A stretch of 30,735 nt of DNA from a virus. The stretch lies in IMG/VR virus record IMGVR_UViG_3300042465_002487, positions 1-30,735 of that record, one strand, 5' to 3'. The position numbers and the translations under genes are program-made. Of the stretch, positions 1-8,048 are shown piece by piece (position 1 is the stretch's first letter; the number at the start of each line of letters is the position of its first letter). The notes beneath the pieces were generated by a model. The model saw only the letters and a program-made list of their open reading frames with translations, searched no databases and was not told where the DNA came from.

Positions 1-38
1 CATACACAGAAACAATTGAAATACCACAAGAGGCATGA
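1..38 (+). CDS. C-terminal end of the large distal-tail protein (partial)
   Basis: This is the last dozen codons, ending in TGA at 36-38, of the gene that lies complete at 28253-30646. It appears here only because the window ends overlap. It is not a separate gene. Confidence 0.9.
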   Translation, partial: YTETIEIPQEA

Positions 39-127
39 TAAAGCAAATAATTGAACTACTAAAAGTAGATAAGTTTTACGGGATTAGTGAAACTATCGAC
101 TTCGCAAAAGGGAAGTACAAAATTGAG
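1..127. repeat. Terminal direct repeat, copy 1 (circular-join overlap)
   Basis: These 127 bases are identical to 30609-30735 at the other end of the window. Reading across the join keeps the 797-residue tail gene and the following 52-residue gene intact, so the contig is circular with a unique length of 30,608 bp. The exact length of 127 matches a common assembler k-mer size, so the overlap is most likely an assembly artefact of a circular or circularly permuted genome and not a biological terminal repeat. Confidence 0.95.
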
Positions 128-193
128 GATAGTATTCTTAAGATGTACGAGCAAAAAAAACGAGTGTATAAATTGAAAAATAAAGCGGAGTAA
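35..193 (+). CDS. Small hypothetical tail-operon protein (52 aa)
   Basis: A short lysine-rich, mostly helical protein starting MIKQIIELLKVDKFYG. I do not recognise it and it has no visible signal peptide or membrane segment. Its ATG overlaps the stop of the upstream large tail protein (ATGA), and its TAA shares a base with the start of the tape-measure gene (TAATG), so all three are probably translationally coupled. The position directly before the tape measure suggests a tail-assembly role, but that is inference from location. Its 5' part is present again at the right end of the window. Confidence 0.7.
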   Translation: MIKQIIELLKVDKFYGISETIDFAKGKYKIEDSILKMYEQKKRVYKLKNKAE

Positions 194-2046
194 TGGCAGA
201 AACTAAAACAATAAACTTAGAAGTAAATGCAGATTTAAAAAGTCTTAAGCAACAATTTAAGGAAGCACAAAACGAAGTAAATGCACTTAGTGAAAAGTTT
301 GGAGCTACATCTAAGGAAGCGGTAAAGGCAGCAAAAGCGGCTGCGGATTTAAAGGATAGGATAGGAGATGCAAAAGCGTTAACAGATGCCTTTAATCCAG
401 ATGCTAAATTCAAATCTTTAACGGCTTCGATTGGTGGTGCTGCTGGTGGGTTTTCTGCTTTTCAAGGCGCTATGGGATTGGTAGGCGCTGAATCGAAAAA
501 CGTAGAAGCTGCATTGTTGAAAGTTCAAAGTGCAATGGCATTATCTCAAGGTTTGCAACAACTAGGAGAAGCTAGAGATTCTTTTAAACAATTGGGGGCG
601 GTTGCTAAATCGGTGTTTACTGGAATGAAAGGAGCGATTGCAGCAACTGGAATCGGTGTGTTATTAATTGCATTGGGTGCAATAGCAGCAAATTGGGATA
701 GTATTAAGGGTGCAATCGGTGGGGTTACTGAGAAACAACAAGCACTAACAAGAGAAACGCAAAAAGATTTAGATTTACAAAAGAGTAAACTAGCAAGACT
801 TAACCAACAAGATAATGCACTACGTCTACAAGGTGCAACAGAACGAGAAATTTTAGTTTTAAAAATTGCACAAACTAAACAAGTTGCAGACGCTGGATTA
901 AAACAAATAGAAGCAGCGAAAAGAAATAGAGATGAACAAATTGAAGCTACTGCAATAAGTAGAGAAAATTTAAGTAATATTTTAAAGTTTATTGAATATC
1001 CTATAACTACTATTTTAAAGGCGGTTGATAAGGTTCGTTCTGTAATGGGGCAAAAATCAACACTATCAAAAGACTTTACAGATTTCCAAGCAGGTTTAAT
1101 ATTCAATGAAGAAAAAGTAAGAAAAGAAGCTGATAAAGGTATTCGTGCAATAAGAGAAGAGAATCAAAAAGTAATAGCAGAACAGCAAGCATTAGAAGTA
1201 CAATTAAGAGGAATAGACAAACAAGCCGCTGCAGATAGGTTAGCTATTAAGAAACAAGCTACCTTAGATTTAGAGGCTCAACGTGCAGACGAAGCCGAAA
1301 AAAATCAACTAGCGTATCAAAATAAAGTAGCAAGTGACATCTTTGAAGAAGAGCAAATGAACGCTTTAAATCAAAGAGAAATAGATGCAACAAAAGCAAA
1401 GAATGAAGCAAAGTTAAAGGACGAAGATGACGCTCGTATATTCTTAAACGGTATAAAAGCAAAACAAGAAGCGGATGACATAGCAAATGCAGAACGTGAA
1501 AAGGCAAGACTATCAAAACAAAAAGAGGATAGGTATAACGGTGTTAAAAATGGGTTAGCAGCTATTAACGACCTTACATTCTTATTTGCAGGTAAATCAT
1601 TGGCACAACAAAAGAAAGCGTTTCAAGTACAAAAAGCGGTTAGCATTGCACAAACATTAATTGATACTTATAAAAGTGCTACAGCTGCATTTTCATCTTT
1701 GGCGGGAACAGGACCACAAGGAGTTGTATTGGGTGGTATCGCTGCGGCTGCTGCAATTGCTTCGGGATTAGCAAACGTTAAAAGAATTTCAGCTACTCAA
1801 TTTGACAGTGGAGGCGGAGGTGGTGGTTCTACTCCATCTACTGGTGGTGGCGGTGGCGGTGGTGGCGGTGCGCCAACTTCGGGAAGTGTTACAAATACCG
1901 TTACTCCTAATTTTAATATTGTAGGAGCGAACGGACAAAACCAATTGAACGGAGCAATGCAACCAATACAGGCGTATGTAGTAAGTTCGGATATTACAAC
2001 ACAACAACAACTAGACAGAAATAAAATAAGAAACGCAACACTATAA
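193..2046 (+). CDS. Tail tape-measure protein
   Basis: This 617-residue protein is predicted to set tail length and to be carried in the tail lumen. The N-terminus (MAETKTINLEVNADLKSLKQ) and the following helices have the heptad-like, Ala/Lys/Glu/Gln-rich composition of tape measures. A hydrophobic segment at about residues 147-168 is typical of the part that enters the host membrane. Long charged coiled-coil stretches follow at about 180-450, a second hydrophobic region lies at about 490-530, and then come two poly-glycine runs (about 535-560). At roughly 0.15 nm per residue, 617 residues imply a tail near 90 nm, which is on the short side for a siphovirus. The gene follows distal-tail genes and precedes the capsid genes. 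The family call rests on composition, length and context, because tape measures have weak sequence conservation. Confidence 0.82.
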   Translation: MAETKTINLEVNADLKSLKQQFKEAQNEVNALSEKFGATSKEAVKAAKAAADLKDRIGDAKALTDAFNPDAKFKSLTASIGGAAGGFSAFQGAMGLVGAESKNVEAALLKVQSAMALSQGLQQLGEARDSFKQLGAVAKSVFTGMKGAIAATGIGVLLIALGAIAANWDSIKGAIGGVTEKQQALTRETQKDLDLQKSKLARLNQQDNALRLQGATEREILVLKIAQTKQVADAGLKQIEAAKRNRDEQIEATAISRENLSNILKFIEYPITTILKAVDKVRSVMGQKSTLSKDFTDFQAGLIFNEEKVRKEADKGIRAIREENQKVIAEQQALEVQLRGIDKQAAADRLAIKKQATLDLEAQRADEAEKNQLAYQNKVASDIFEEEQMNALNQREIDATKAKNEAKLKDEDDARIFLNGIKAKQEADDIANAEREKARLSKQKEDRYNGVKNGLAAINDLTFLFAGKSLAQQKKAFQVQKAVSIAQTLIDTYKSATAAFSSLAGTGPQGVVLGGIAAAAAIASGLANVKRISATQFDSGGGGGGSTPSTGGGGGGGGGAPTSGSVTNTVTPNFNIVGANGQNQLNGAMQPIQAYVVSSDITTQQQLDRNKIRNATL

Positions 2047-2049
2047 CAA

Positions 2050-2631
2050 ATGGAAAAAAGACAATGTATCGAGATGCTAATAGATAGTGAATATAATGGA
2101 GTATTTGCTATGAGTTTGGTAGATAAACCTGCAATTGAAGAAGATTTTGTAAAGTTATCAGAGCAAAGGATCGAATTAAAGATTGTAGACGAAGAGAAAA
2201 GAATCGTAATAGGGTTTGCGCTTGTTCCAGATAAGAAGATTGTTAGACGTACAGACAAAGGTACTGAATACGACATCATGTTTTCTAAACAAACGGTTGT
2301 ACAAGCTGCTGAATTATTCATGAAGAACTTAAAAGGTAATGAATTTACTTTAAATCATGATGAGAAAACAAGCGGAGTAAGTGTTATTGAAAGTTGGATA
2401 GTTGAAGACGCTAAAAACGACAAATCTAATATTTATAAACTAGGCGCAAAGGGAGGTGAATGGTGCTTAATTTCTAAAATCTACGATGATAAAGTATGGG
2501 AGGACGTTAAAATGGATAAGTACAACGGTTATTCTTTGGAGGGTAAATTTAAAGGTAGTGAGGACATCCTAGAAAAAACCAAAGATAGCGAAGAGATGAA
2601 AGCGATTAAAGAATTATTATCTAAAATATAA
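2050..2631 (+). CDS. Prohead protease, XkdF-like
   Basis: A 193-residue protein resembling the XkdF-type putative prohead proteases of Bacteroidota phages. The N-terminus carries the family signature around SLVDKPAIEEDFVK (residues 18-31), followed by a beta-rich core with FALVPDKKIVRR and the segment EFTLNHDE that supplies a candidate catalytic His. ESWIVED comes next, and NGYSLEGKF near the C-terminus contains a candidate nucleophilic Ser. Such enzymes process scaffold and capsid N-termini during head maturation. The location fits: scaffold candidate and major capsid lie within 2.3 kb downstream. The assignment of individual catalytic residues is inference from the order His then Ser. Confidence 0.7.
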   Translation: MEKRQCIEMLIDSEYNGVFAMSLVDKPAIEEDFVKLSEQRIELKIVDEEKRIVIGFALVPDKKIVRRTDKGTEYDIMFSKQTVVQAAELFMKNLKGNEFTLNHDEKTSGVSVIESWIVEDAKNDKSNIYKLGAKGGEWCLISKIYDDKVWEDVKMDKYNGYSLEGKFKGSEDILEKTKDSEEMKAIKELLSKI

Positions 2632-2636
2632 TTAAC

Positions 2637-2828
2637 ATGATTAAAACAGTAAGCAAAACAAGCCCAAAGGGTGGCAAACGTGGTTGTCTATGCGATGACG
2701 GTACGTATAAAAAAGAATGTTGTACTGGTGAATTGCAGAATCAGGGTATTGGCGCAACAGTTTCACAATCTACAGCAACATACACAAACACGAACAACGG
2801 CACAACAACAGTAACTCAACGAGGTTGA
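2637..2828 (+). CDS. Small Cys-rich conserved phage protein (63 aa)
   Basis: The N-terminal half has a dense cysteine cluster (CLCDDGTYKKECC, residues 17-29) preceded by SKTSPKGGKRG. The C-terminal half is rich in Thr, Asn, Gln and Ser (residues 40-60). I recall similar short proteins between protease and capsid genes in Bacteroidota phages, but no function. The four cysteines could bind a metal or form disulfides. It sits 5 bp after the protease gene. A minor virion protein is possible but not shown. Confidence 0.75.
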   Translation: MIKTVSKTSPKGGKRGCLCDDGTYKKECCTGELQNQGIGATVSQSTATYTNTNNGTTTVTQRG

Positions 2829-2875
2829 AAATGTTACAATTAACAAAGTAATTAATTATAATAAAAAAAGTAAGT

Positions 2876-3244
2876 ATGAACGACAAGCAAAAAAAAGCAC
2901 TAGAGGGTTATAATCATTTTATCTCTTTAAGAAGTCATAATCTTGAATTAGGTTTAGTAGATGAAATAAAAGCAGGTTTACAGCAATACACAGCATTAAA
3001 AGGTGGTATTGATAAAGTAAAAAATAATGCTAAAACTGCTGTAATTAAATATGCAGATTCAGTAAAGGTTGCAGCACAAAATGCTAATAATGTAATAGCT
3101 TCTATTGTAGAGTTGGATAAGAAAGCAAAAGATTTAGGATTAGCAGATGTTGGTTATGCAGGTTATAAAAAAGAAATGACAGCAAAAGCTAATGAGTACA
3201 AAGCCTTATTAGCTACAATTGATAAAATTTACGCATCAATTTAA
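2876..3244 (+). CDS. Helical hypothetical protein in head operon (122 aa)
   Basis: An almost entirely helical, Ala/Lys-rich protein without cysteines or membrane segments. Repeated patterns such as KVKNNAKTAVIKYADSVKVA suggest a helical bundle or coiled coil. I do not recognise the family. It lies between the Cys-rich protein and the scaffold candidate, so an internal head protein or assembly factor is plausible. The ATG follows an A-rich leader. Confidence 0.75.
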   Translation: MNDKQKKALEGYNHFISLRSHNLELGLVDEIKAGLQQYTALKGGIDKVKNNAKTAVIKYADSVKVAAQNANNVIASIVELDKKAKDLGLADVGYAGYKKEMTAKANEYKALLATIDKIYASI

Positions 3245-3254
3245 ATAAACAAAT

Positions 3255-3860
3255 ATGAATAAAAATGTAAAACAAGCCTTAAACACTATTAAAGTGTATT
3301 TAGGTATGGAAGTTAAGCTAGAGCAAATGATGCTAGTTGATGGTGTTACTATGATACAAGCGGATATGTTTGAACAAGGTAACGCTGTAAGTATTATGAA
3401 TGAGGATGAATTAATTCCTTTGCCAATCGGTGAGTACGAGCTAGAAGATGGTCGTATGTTAGTCGTAGTTGAAGAGGGTGTTATTTCTGAGATTAAAGAC
3501 AAAGAAGAAGAAGTTGAAGAGGTTGAAGAAGTTGCAACTCCTGCAGTTGAAGAAATGGAAACGGAAGTTAAACCATCTACACAAGCTGTAAAAAAAACTA
3601 TCAAGTCTGTAATTGAAGAGCAACACTTTAGCGAAATCGAAGAACTTAAAAAAGAAATCGAATTGTTAAAAACTGAAAACACAGAGTTGAAATCGGTAAC
3701 AGTTGAAGAGGTAGTAGAAGTTGTAGAATTGGAAGAAGTTAAACCAATCGTGCCAAATCCAGAAAGTCAAGCAGAACGAGTTGAGTTCAAATTTGGTCGT
3801 AATGGATTTCAATCTATGGAGGATAAAATTAGAGAAAAATTAAACAATTTAAATAAATAA
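3255..3860 (+). CDS. Candidate capsid scaffolding protein
   Basis: A 201-residue, strongly acidic protein. Residues 1-80 form a beta-rich region with an EYELEDGRMLVVVEEG segment seen in scaffold-like proteins of Bacteroidota phages. Residues about 80-110 are a Glu/Val-rich linker, and about 125-170 form a predicted coiled coil (FSEIEELKKEIELLKTEN). The C-terminus is basic and helical (SMEDKIREKLNNLNK), as in scaffolds whose C-terminus contacts the coat protein. It lies between protease and major capsid, the usual scaffold position. The role is inferred from composition and position. Confidence 0.55.
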   Translation: MNKNVKQALNTIKVYLGMEVKLEQMMLVDGVTMIQADMFEQGNAVSIMNEDELIPLPIGEYELEDGRMLVVVEEGVISEIKDKEEEVEEVEEVATPAVEEMETEVKPSTQAVKKTIKSVIEEQHFSEIEELKKEIELLKTENTELKSVTVEEVVEVVELEEVKPIVPNPESQAERVEFKFGRNGFQSMEDKIREKLNNLNK

Positions 3861-3862
3861 AC

Positions 3863-4273
3863 ATGGCAACATTTAGTAGAGACATTCTAACAACGGTTAG
3901 ACCTCAATCAACAGTAACAGCTACCGTAACATTAACAGAAGCTGATTGCGGCAAAGATTACAACGTGGCAACAGATGCATTAGTAATTACACTACCATTA
4001 ATTGAAGAAGATAATATCGGTATTGAATTTCTATTTAGAAACACTGGAGCAAACGCTAATAACATTATTACACTTTCACCAAATGCAGCAGATTCAATCA
4101 ATGGTAGAATTTCAACAGCAGCAGCAGATTCAACAGCAGGAGGAGTAGTAAACAAAGACTTTGTAAACACTAAAGCAACTGCTAAAAAAGGCGATTTTGT
4201 AAGATTGGTTGCGGTATCATTAACAGCATGGTACATTGTAGACGGTCAAGGAGTTTGGGCATCAGAAGCATAA
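3863..4273 (+). CDS. Small beta-rich head protein, decoration-like
   Basis: A 136-residue Thr/Ala/Asn-rich protein with alternating hydrophobic residues typical of beta strands, and no membrane segment. It starts 2 bp after the scaffold candidate and ends 36 bp before the major capsid gene. A capsid decoration or stabilising protein is a common occupant of this slot, but I see no diagnostic motif. The segment LITLPLIEEDNIGIEFLFRN (residues about 41-60) resembles beta-sandwich repeats also found in phage fibres, so a minor structural role elsewhere is an alternative. Confidence 0.6.
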   Translation: MATFSRDILTTVRPQSTVTATVTLTEADCGKDYNVATDALVITLPLIEEDNIGIEFLFRNTGANANNIITLSPNAADSINGRISTAAADSTAGGVVNKDFVNTKATAKKGDFVRLVAVSLTAWYIVDGQGVWASEA

Positions 4274-4309
4274 TTAATTAAGTAAACAATAATTTAAAAA
4301 TAAAAACAA

Positions 4310-5263
4310 ATGGCAACTAGCACATCAGTAAGTACAACATACGCTGGAAAATTCTTAGCAGAATATATCGGAACAGCGTTATTATCAGCACCAACTTTAG
4401 ATAAAGGATTGGTTACGATTAAAGCAAACATTAAACACAAAGAAGTAATTAAAAGAGTAGCAACGGGTACTTTGTTATCAGATGCAACTTGCGACTTTAC
4501 AGCGAGTGGTTCTATCGCATTAACTGAAAGAATCCTTGAGCCTAAAGAATTAGATGTTAATCAACAAGTTTGTAAAAAAGACTTTAGAGGTGATTGGATG
4601 GCAGAAGATATGGGTATCTCAGCATTCGATAATCTATCTAAAACTTTCGCAGATTTTATCTTGACACGTTATGCAGCAGGAGTAGCAGCAGAAAATGAAA
4701 TCTCATTCTGGAGAGGTGCGCAAGGTACATCAGGTCAATATGATGGTATTTGTACGCTTATTGCTTTAGATGCAGCTTTACCATCAGCACAAGAGGTTGC
4801 AGGTACAACTGTTACAGCTTCTAATGTATTGGTTGAGTTAAGAAAAGTACACGCAGCAATTCCTGCTACTATCTTAGCAAAAGAAGATTTATTCATCTAC
4901 GCACCAACAAATGTATACTATGCTTATATTTCTGCATTGGGTGGATTCGGAGCGTCTGGATTAGGTGCAAATGGTGTTGGTGGTGCAGGTACTCAATGGT
5001 ACTCTAACCAAGCATTATCTATTGACGGTGTTAAGATTGTTTTAGCAGAAGGATTAGCGTCTAACGTTATGATTGCAGCGCAAAAATCTAACTTGTATTT
5101 CGGAACTGGTTTACTTTCTGATTACAACACAGTTAAGTTGATTGATACTTCTGAAACATTAGGAGATGATAATGTAAGAATCGTTATGAGAATGACTGGA
5201 TGCGCAAACTACGGTTTTGCTTCTGAAATCGTTACATACGGTATCACAAATTCAGCTAATTAA
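4310..5263 (+). CDS. Major capsid protein
   Basis: A 317-residue protein, called the coat protein from length, composition and position after protease and scaffold candidate. Features compatible with the HK97 fold include an N-terminal arm (residues 1-45), an extended-loop region with ERILEPKELDVNQQVCKKDF (about 75-94), a long helical spine region around MAEDMGISAFDNLSKTF, and a C-terminal domain with beta strands ending in FASEIVTYGIT. No long N-terminal delta domain is visible, so the separate scaffold candidate would supply that function. A 36-bp A/T leader precedes the ATG, and a strong hairpin terminator follows within 20 bp, as for a highly expressed gene. Confidence 0.78.
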   Translation: MATSTSVSTTYAGKFLAEYIGTALLSAPTLDKGLVTIKANIKHKEVIKRVATGTLLSDATCDFTASGSIALTERILEPKELDVNQQVCKKDFRGDWMAEDMGISAFDNLSKTFADFILTRYAAGVAAENEISFWRGAQGTSGQYDGICTLIALDAALPSAQEVAGTTVTASNVLVELRKVHAAIPATILAKEDLFIYAPTNVYYAYISALGGFGASGLGANGVGGAGTQWYSNQALSIDGVKIVLAEGLASNVMIAAQKSNLYFGTGLLSDYNTVKLIDTSETLGDDNVRIVMRMTGCANYGFASEIVTYGITNSAN

Positions 5264-5280
5264 TAATTAAAAATTAATCA

Positions 5281-5316
5281 AAAAAAAGGGGTGGGTTTTG
5301 CCTATCCCTTTTTTTT
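5281..5316 (+). terminator. Intrinsic terminator after major capsid gene
   Basis: A7-GGG on the left pairs with CCC-T7 on the right through a long stem that includes G-U wobbles (GGTGGG against GCCTATCC), with a loop of about three T. A run of eight T ends the structure. The A-run on the left could also serve as a terminator for the opposite strand. No TAnnTTTG promoter follows it, so it probably reduces read-through into the tail-tube and portal genes and does not end the operon. Confidence 0.85.
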
Positions 5317-5333
5317 ATAAAAATTAAAAACAA

Positions 5334-5876
5334 ATGTGTGATATAGCAAAAGGAAGAGCAGAGGTTTGTAAAGATACGGTAGGAGGTTTAGATGCAATCT
5401 ACTTTATCAATCATCAAATCGTTTCTGGGGATTTAACGTACGGAGCTACGGACAATTCAGATACATTAACAGCAATTACAAACGTAGATGTTTTGTACAA
5501 ATATGAATTAAGAGGTGAAAACTCTTATGACGAAGAGTTTAAGTCAGACCGTAATAACGGGACAACTATGGTAGAACAAAAACTATCAGTTAAGTTGAAA
5601 AAACAAGATATTGCAACAACTAAACAAGTTAAATTGTTAGTTATGGGACGTCCTCACGTAGTTATCAAAACTAGAAACAACGTGTTTATGTTGGCAGGTC
5701 TTCAATACGGCATGGAGATAGGAGCAACTTTGTCTAGTGGTACTGCAATGGGTGATTTTAACGGTTACGCTTTATCTTTAGTTGGGAATGAGAAAATAAA
5801 TGCAAACATTTTGAACGCTTCTACGGAGGCTGCTATGTTGGCTTTATTTACATCAGCGACTATGATTTCAGCATAA
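5334..5876 (+). CDS. Major tail (tube) protein
   Basis: A 180-residue protein matching in pattern a family I recall as the tail-tube protein of Bacteroidota siphophages. The N-terminus MCDIAKGRAEVCKDTVGGLD leads to IYFIN and to YKYELRGENSYDEEFKSDRN. NNGTTMVEQKLSVKLKKQD follows, and the C-terminal part has GLQYGMEIGATLSSGTAMGD and a GYALSLVGNEK-like beta strand. The central EQKLSVKLKKQD / VKLLVMGRPHVVIKTRNN strands fit the tube-forming beta sandwich. The gene is bracketed by two terminators, consistent with separate, high expression. No sheath gene is visible, which argues for a non-contractile tail. Confidence 0.7.
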   Translation: MCDIAKGRAEVCKDTVGGLDAIYFINHQIVSGDLTYGATDNSDTLTAITNVDVLYKYELRGENSYDEEFKSDRNNGTTMVEQKLSVKLKKQDIATTKQVKLLVMGRPHVVIKTRNNVFMLAGLQYGMEIGATLSSGTAMGDFNGYALSLVGNEKINANILNASTEAAMLALFTSATMISA

Positions 5877-5893
5877 TAATATCTACTACTACG

Positions 5894-5926
5894 AAAATGC
5901 GTATCTTAATCGGTACGCATTTTTTT
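5894..5926 (+). terminator. Intrinsic terminator after tail-tube gene
   Basis: AAATGCGTA pairs with TACGCATTT around a 10-base loop, and the 3' side runs into seven T in a row (5920-5926). It lies 17 bp beyond the tail-tube stop. No recognisable promoter follows before the gene at 5960. Confidence 0.85.
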
Positions 5927-5959
5927 GTTACAAAAACTTAACTAATTGATTATAATAGT

Positions 5960-6292
5960 ATGGTAATATTAACAACTTCGGGAAGTGCGCAAACGTTTGA
6001 GTTCACACCTCGTGCAACTTCTTATAATACTATGATTGTAACCAACGAAGCAACCAACACACCTGTAACAGTTACAATAAGTTCTAGTGCAATATCTACA
6101 TACTATCATACAATTACAGCTACATTCTCATTATTAGAGGGTAATTACTACACAATAGTTTTAAAACAAAATAGCACGATAGTATGGAAAGGTAGAATGT
6201 ATTGCACAGACCAAACTACTTTATCACAATACACCGTTAATAGTGGGGTTTACACTTCGCAATCATCCACTAATCAATATGTAATTTTATGA
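5960..6292 (+). CDS. Small beta-rich hypothetical virion protein (110 aa)
   Basis: A Thr/Ser-rich protein with short alternating-hydrophobic strands and no cysteine-rich or membrane segment apart from one Cys in YCTDQTT. It has the look of a single Ig-like or beta-sandwich domain, such as a head- or tail-surface protein. It overlaps the start of the portal gene by 4 bp (ATGA), so translation is coupled to the portal. I recall similar short proteins near portal genes in Bacteroidota phages but no known function. Confidence 0.65.
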   Translation: MVILTTSGSAQTFEFTPRATSYNTMIVTNEATNTPVTVTISSSAISTYYHTITATFSLLEGNYYTIVLKQNSTIVWKGRMYCTDQTTLSQYTVNSGVYTSQSSTNQYVIL

Positions 6293-8046
6293 GCGAAAAT
6301 AAAACACCGAATATCCATGTACTTAGTTTAGCGCAATATGAGAAACCTCAAATTAGCGAGAGCAAAAAAGGTGAATGGGTACAATACGGAGAAAACAATA
6401 ATTACTATAAATTCTTAATAGAAAGATACGCTAATTCTACGACTAATAACGCTGTAATTAATGGAATCAGTAGATTGATTTACGGAAAAGGATTGAGTGC
6501 ATTAGATGCAGCGAGAAAGCCAAATGAATACGCTCAATTTATTACGATGTTTAAAGCCGAAGAAGTTCGTAAATTCGTAACAGATTTAAAAATGCTAGGT
6601 CAATGCGCTATCCAAATTACATACAAAGGAAAGCTAATTGATAAAGTTACTCATTTACCTATTCAAAACCTTTGTCCTGAGAAGTGCGACAAAGACGGAA
6701 AGATTAATAGATGGTATTATAGCGACAATTGGAACGATATTAAAGACTTTCCACCTACTCCAATAGATGTATTCGGTAACGGTGCAAATAGAGAGGTTTT
6801 AATAGTACAACCTTACAGCGTTGGAATGAAATACTTTTCAAATGTTGACTATCAAGGAGGTTTACCGTATGCAACTTTAGAAGAAGAAATAGCACAATAT
6901 TTAATAACTGAAACACAAAACAGTTTTAGTGGTACAAAAATCGTAAATGTTAACGGTGGTAGATATACAGATGAACAACAAGACGAAATTAGCGCAAAAA
7001 TAAACAGCAAATTAACGGGTTCAAAAGGTCAAAAGGTAATAGTTGCATTTAATGAAAGTGCGGAACTATCTACTAAAGTTGAAGATATACCTTTGAATGA
7101 TGCACCAGAACACTACCAATATTTAAGTACTGAAAGCAGAGATAAAATCTTACTTTCTCACAACGTTACAAGTCCATTGATTTTTGGAATTATTACGGGT
7201 ACGGGATTCTCATCAAATAGCGAAGAGTTAAAAACTGGTTTTACAATATTTGACAACACAATCATACGTAACTTTCAAGATATTTTAATAGATGCTTTTA
7301 ACAGAATTTTAGCAGTTAACGAAATTTCTTTGAAGTTGTATTTTAAAACTCTTAATCCTTTTGAAAGTAAAATTGAAGAGGTGCAAGATGTTGCGGATAG
7401 TGAAACGACTTTAAGCACTCAAAAAACGTTATTAGACGAAATCCTTGAATCATGCGAAGACGATACTCAAGAGGGTTGGAAAGTAATTGACGAAAGAGAT
7501 GTTGAATTGGAAGACGAGGACGAACTTAATAACCATATCAATAAGTTAAATAACAACGGTAAACTTTCATTAGTTGATAAAATAGTAAATCTAGTAAGTA
7601 CTGGAACTGCAAGACCTACGGCAATTTCAGCACAAGATAAATTAGTAAAAGAAAAGTACTTTAAAGTACGTTACAAGTATGTTGGTAATCCATCACCAGA
7701 CCGTGAATTTTGCAATAAGATGTTAAGTGCAAATAAATTGTACCGAAAAGAAGACATTGATAGGATGAGTTCGGAGGTTGTAAATAAAGGTTTTGGAGAG
7801 TTCGGAGCAGATAAGTACGACATATTTAAATTTAAAGGCGGTGCGAGATGTAAACATAAATGGATCAGAGTTACAATGATGTTAGACCTTAACGAAGACA
7901 GCGAGAAATTCAAGGAAATTGGAACGGCTGCAGCTTCGGTAAAAGGGTTTAAAGTTACCAATCCATACCAAGTTAGTATCTACCCTAATAACCTACCTTT
8001 AAAGGGATTCAGTCCAAATAATAAAAACCTACCTAGCGACGTATAA
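6289..8046 (+). CDS. Portal protein with C-terminal MuF-like domain
   Basis: A 585-residue protein. Residues about 1-390 look like a portal protein: an N-terminal region with GEWVQYGENNNYYKFLIERY, a stem and crown region with TGSKGQKVIVAFNESAEL, and the helix-rich stretch with SPLIFGIITGTGFSSNSEEL. Residues about 455-530 resemble the Mu gpF/SPP1 gp7 minor-head family: RYKYVGNPSPDREFCNKML, then YRKEDIDRM, then GGARCKHKWIRVTM, with Cys and His residues placed as in those domains. In most phages these are two genes, and here they are one reading frame with no internal stop. The product would form the DNA entry vertex and probably place the MuF-like part inside the head. Confidence 0.78.
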   Translation: MSENKTPNIHVLSLAQYEKPQISESKKGEWVQYGENNNYYKFLIERYANSTTNNAVINGISRLIYGKGLSALDAARKPNEYAQFITMFKAEEVRKFVTDLKMLGQCAIQITYKGKLIDKVTHLPIQNLCPEKCDKDGKINRWYYSDNWNDIKDFPPTPIDVFGNGANREVLIVQPYSVGMKYFSNVDYQGGLPYATLEEEIAQYLITETQNSFSGTKIVNVNGGRYTDEQQDEISAKINSKLTGSKGQKVIVAFNESAELSTKVEDIPLNDAPEHYQYLSTESRDKILLSHNVTSPLIFGIITGTGFSSNSEELKTGFTIFDNTIIRNFQDILIDAFNRILAVNEISLKLYFKTLNPFESKIEEVQDVADSETTLSTQKTLLDEILESCEDDTQEGWKVIDERDVELEDEDELNNHINKLNNNGKLSLVDKIVNLVSTGTARPTAISAQDKLVKEKYFKVRYKYVGNPSPDREFCNKMLSANKLYRKEDIDRMSSEVVNKGFGEFGADKYDIFKFKGGARCKHKWIRVTMMLDLNEDSEKFKEIGTAAASVKGFKVTNPYQVSIYPNNLPLKGFSPNNKNLPSDV

Positions 8047-8048
8047 AC

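Noticed and set aside
1797-2321. Minus-strand open frames, including this one and the His/Asn-rich frame opposite the repeat at 11780-11962
   Set aside because: All overlap well-supported + strand genes, have biased composition from the complementary repeats, and lack start contexts or neighbours on that strand.
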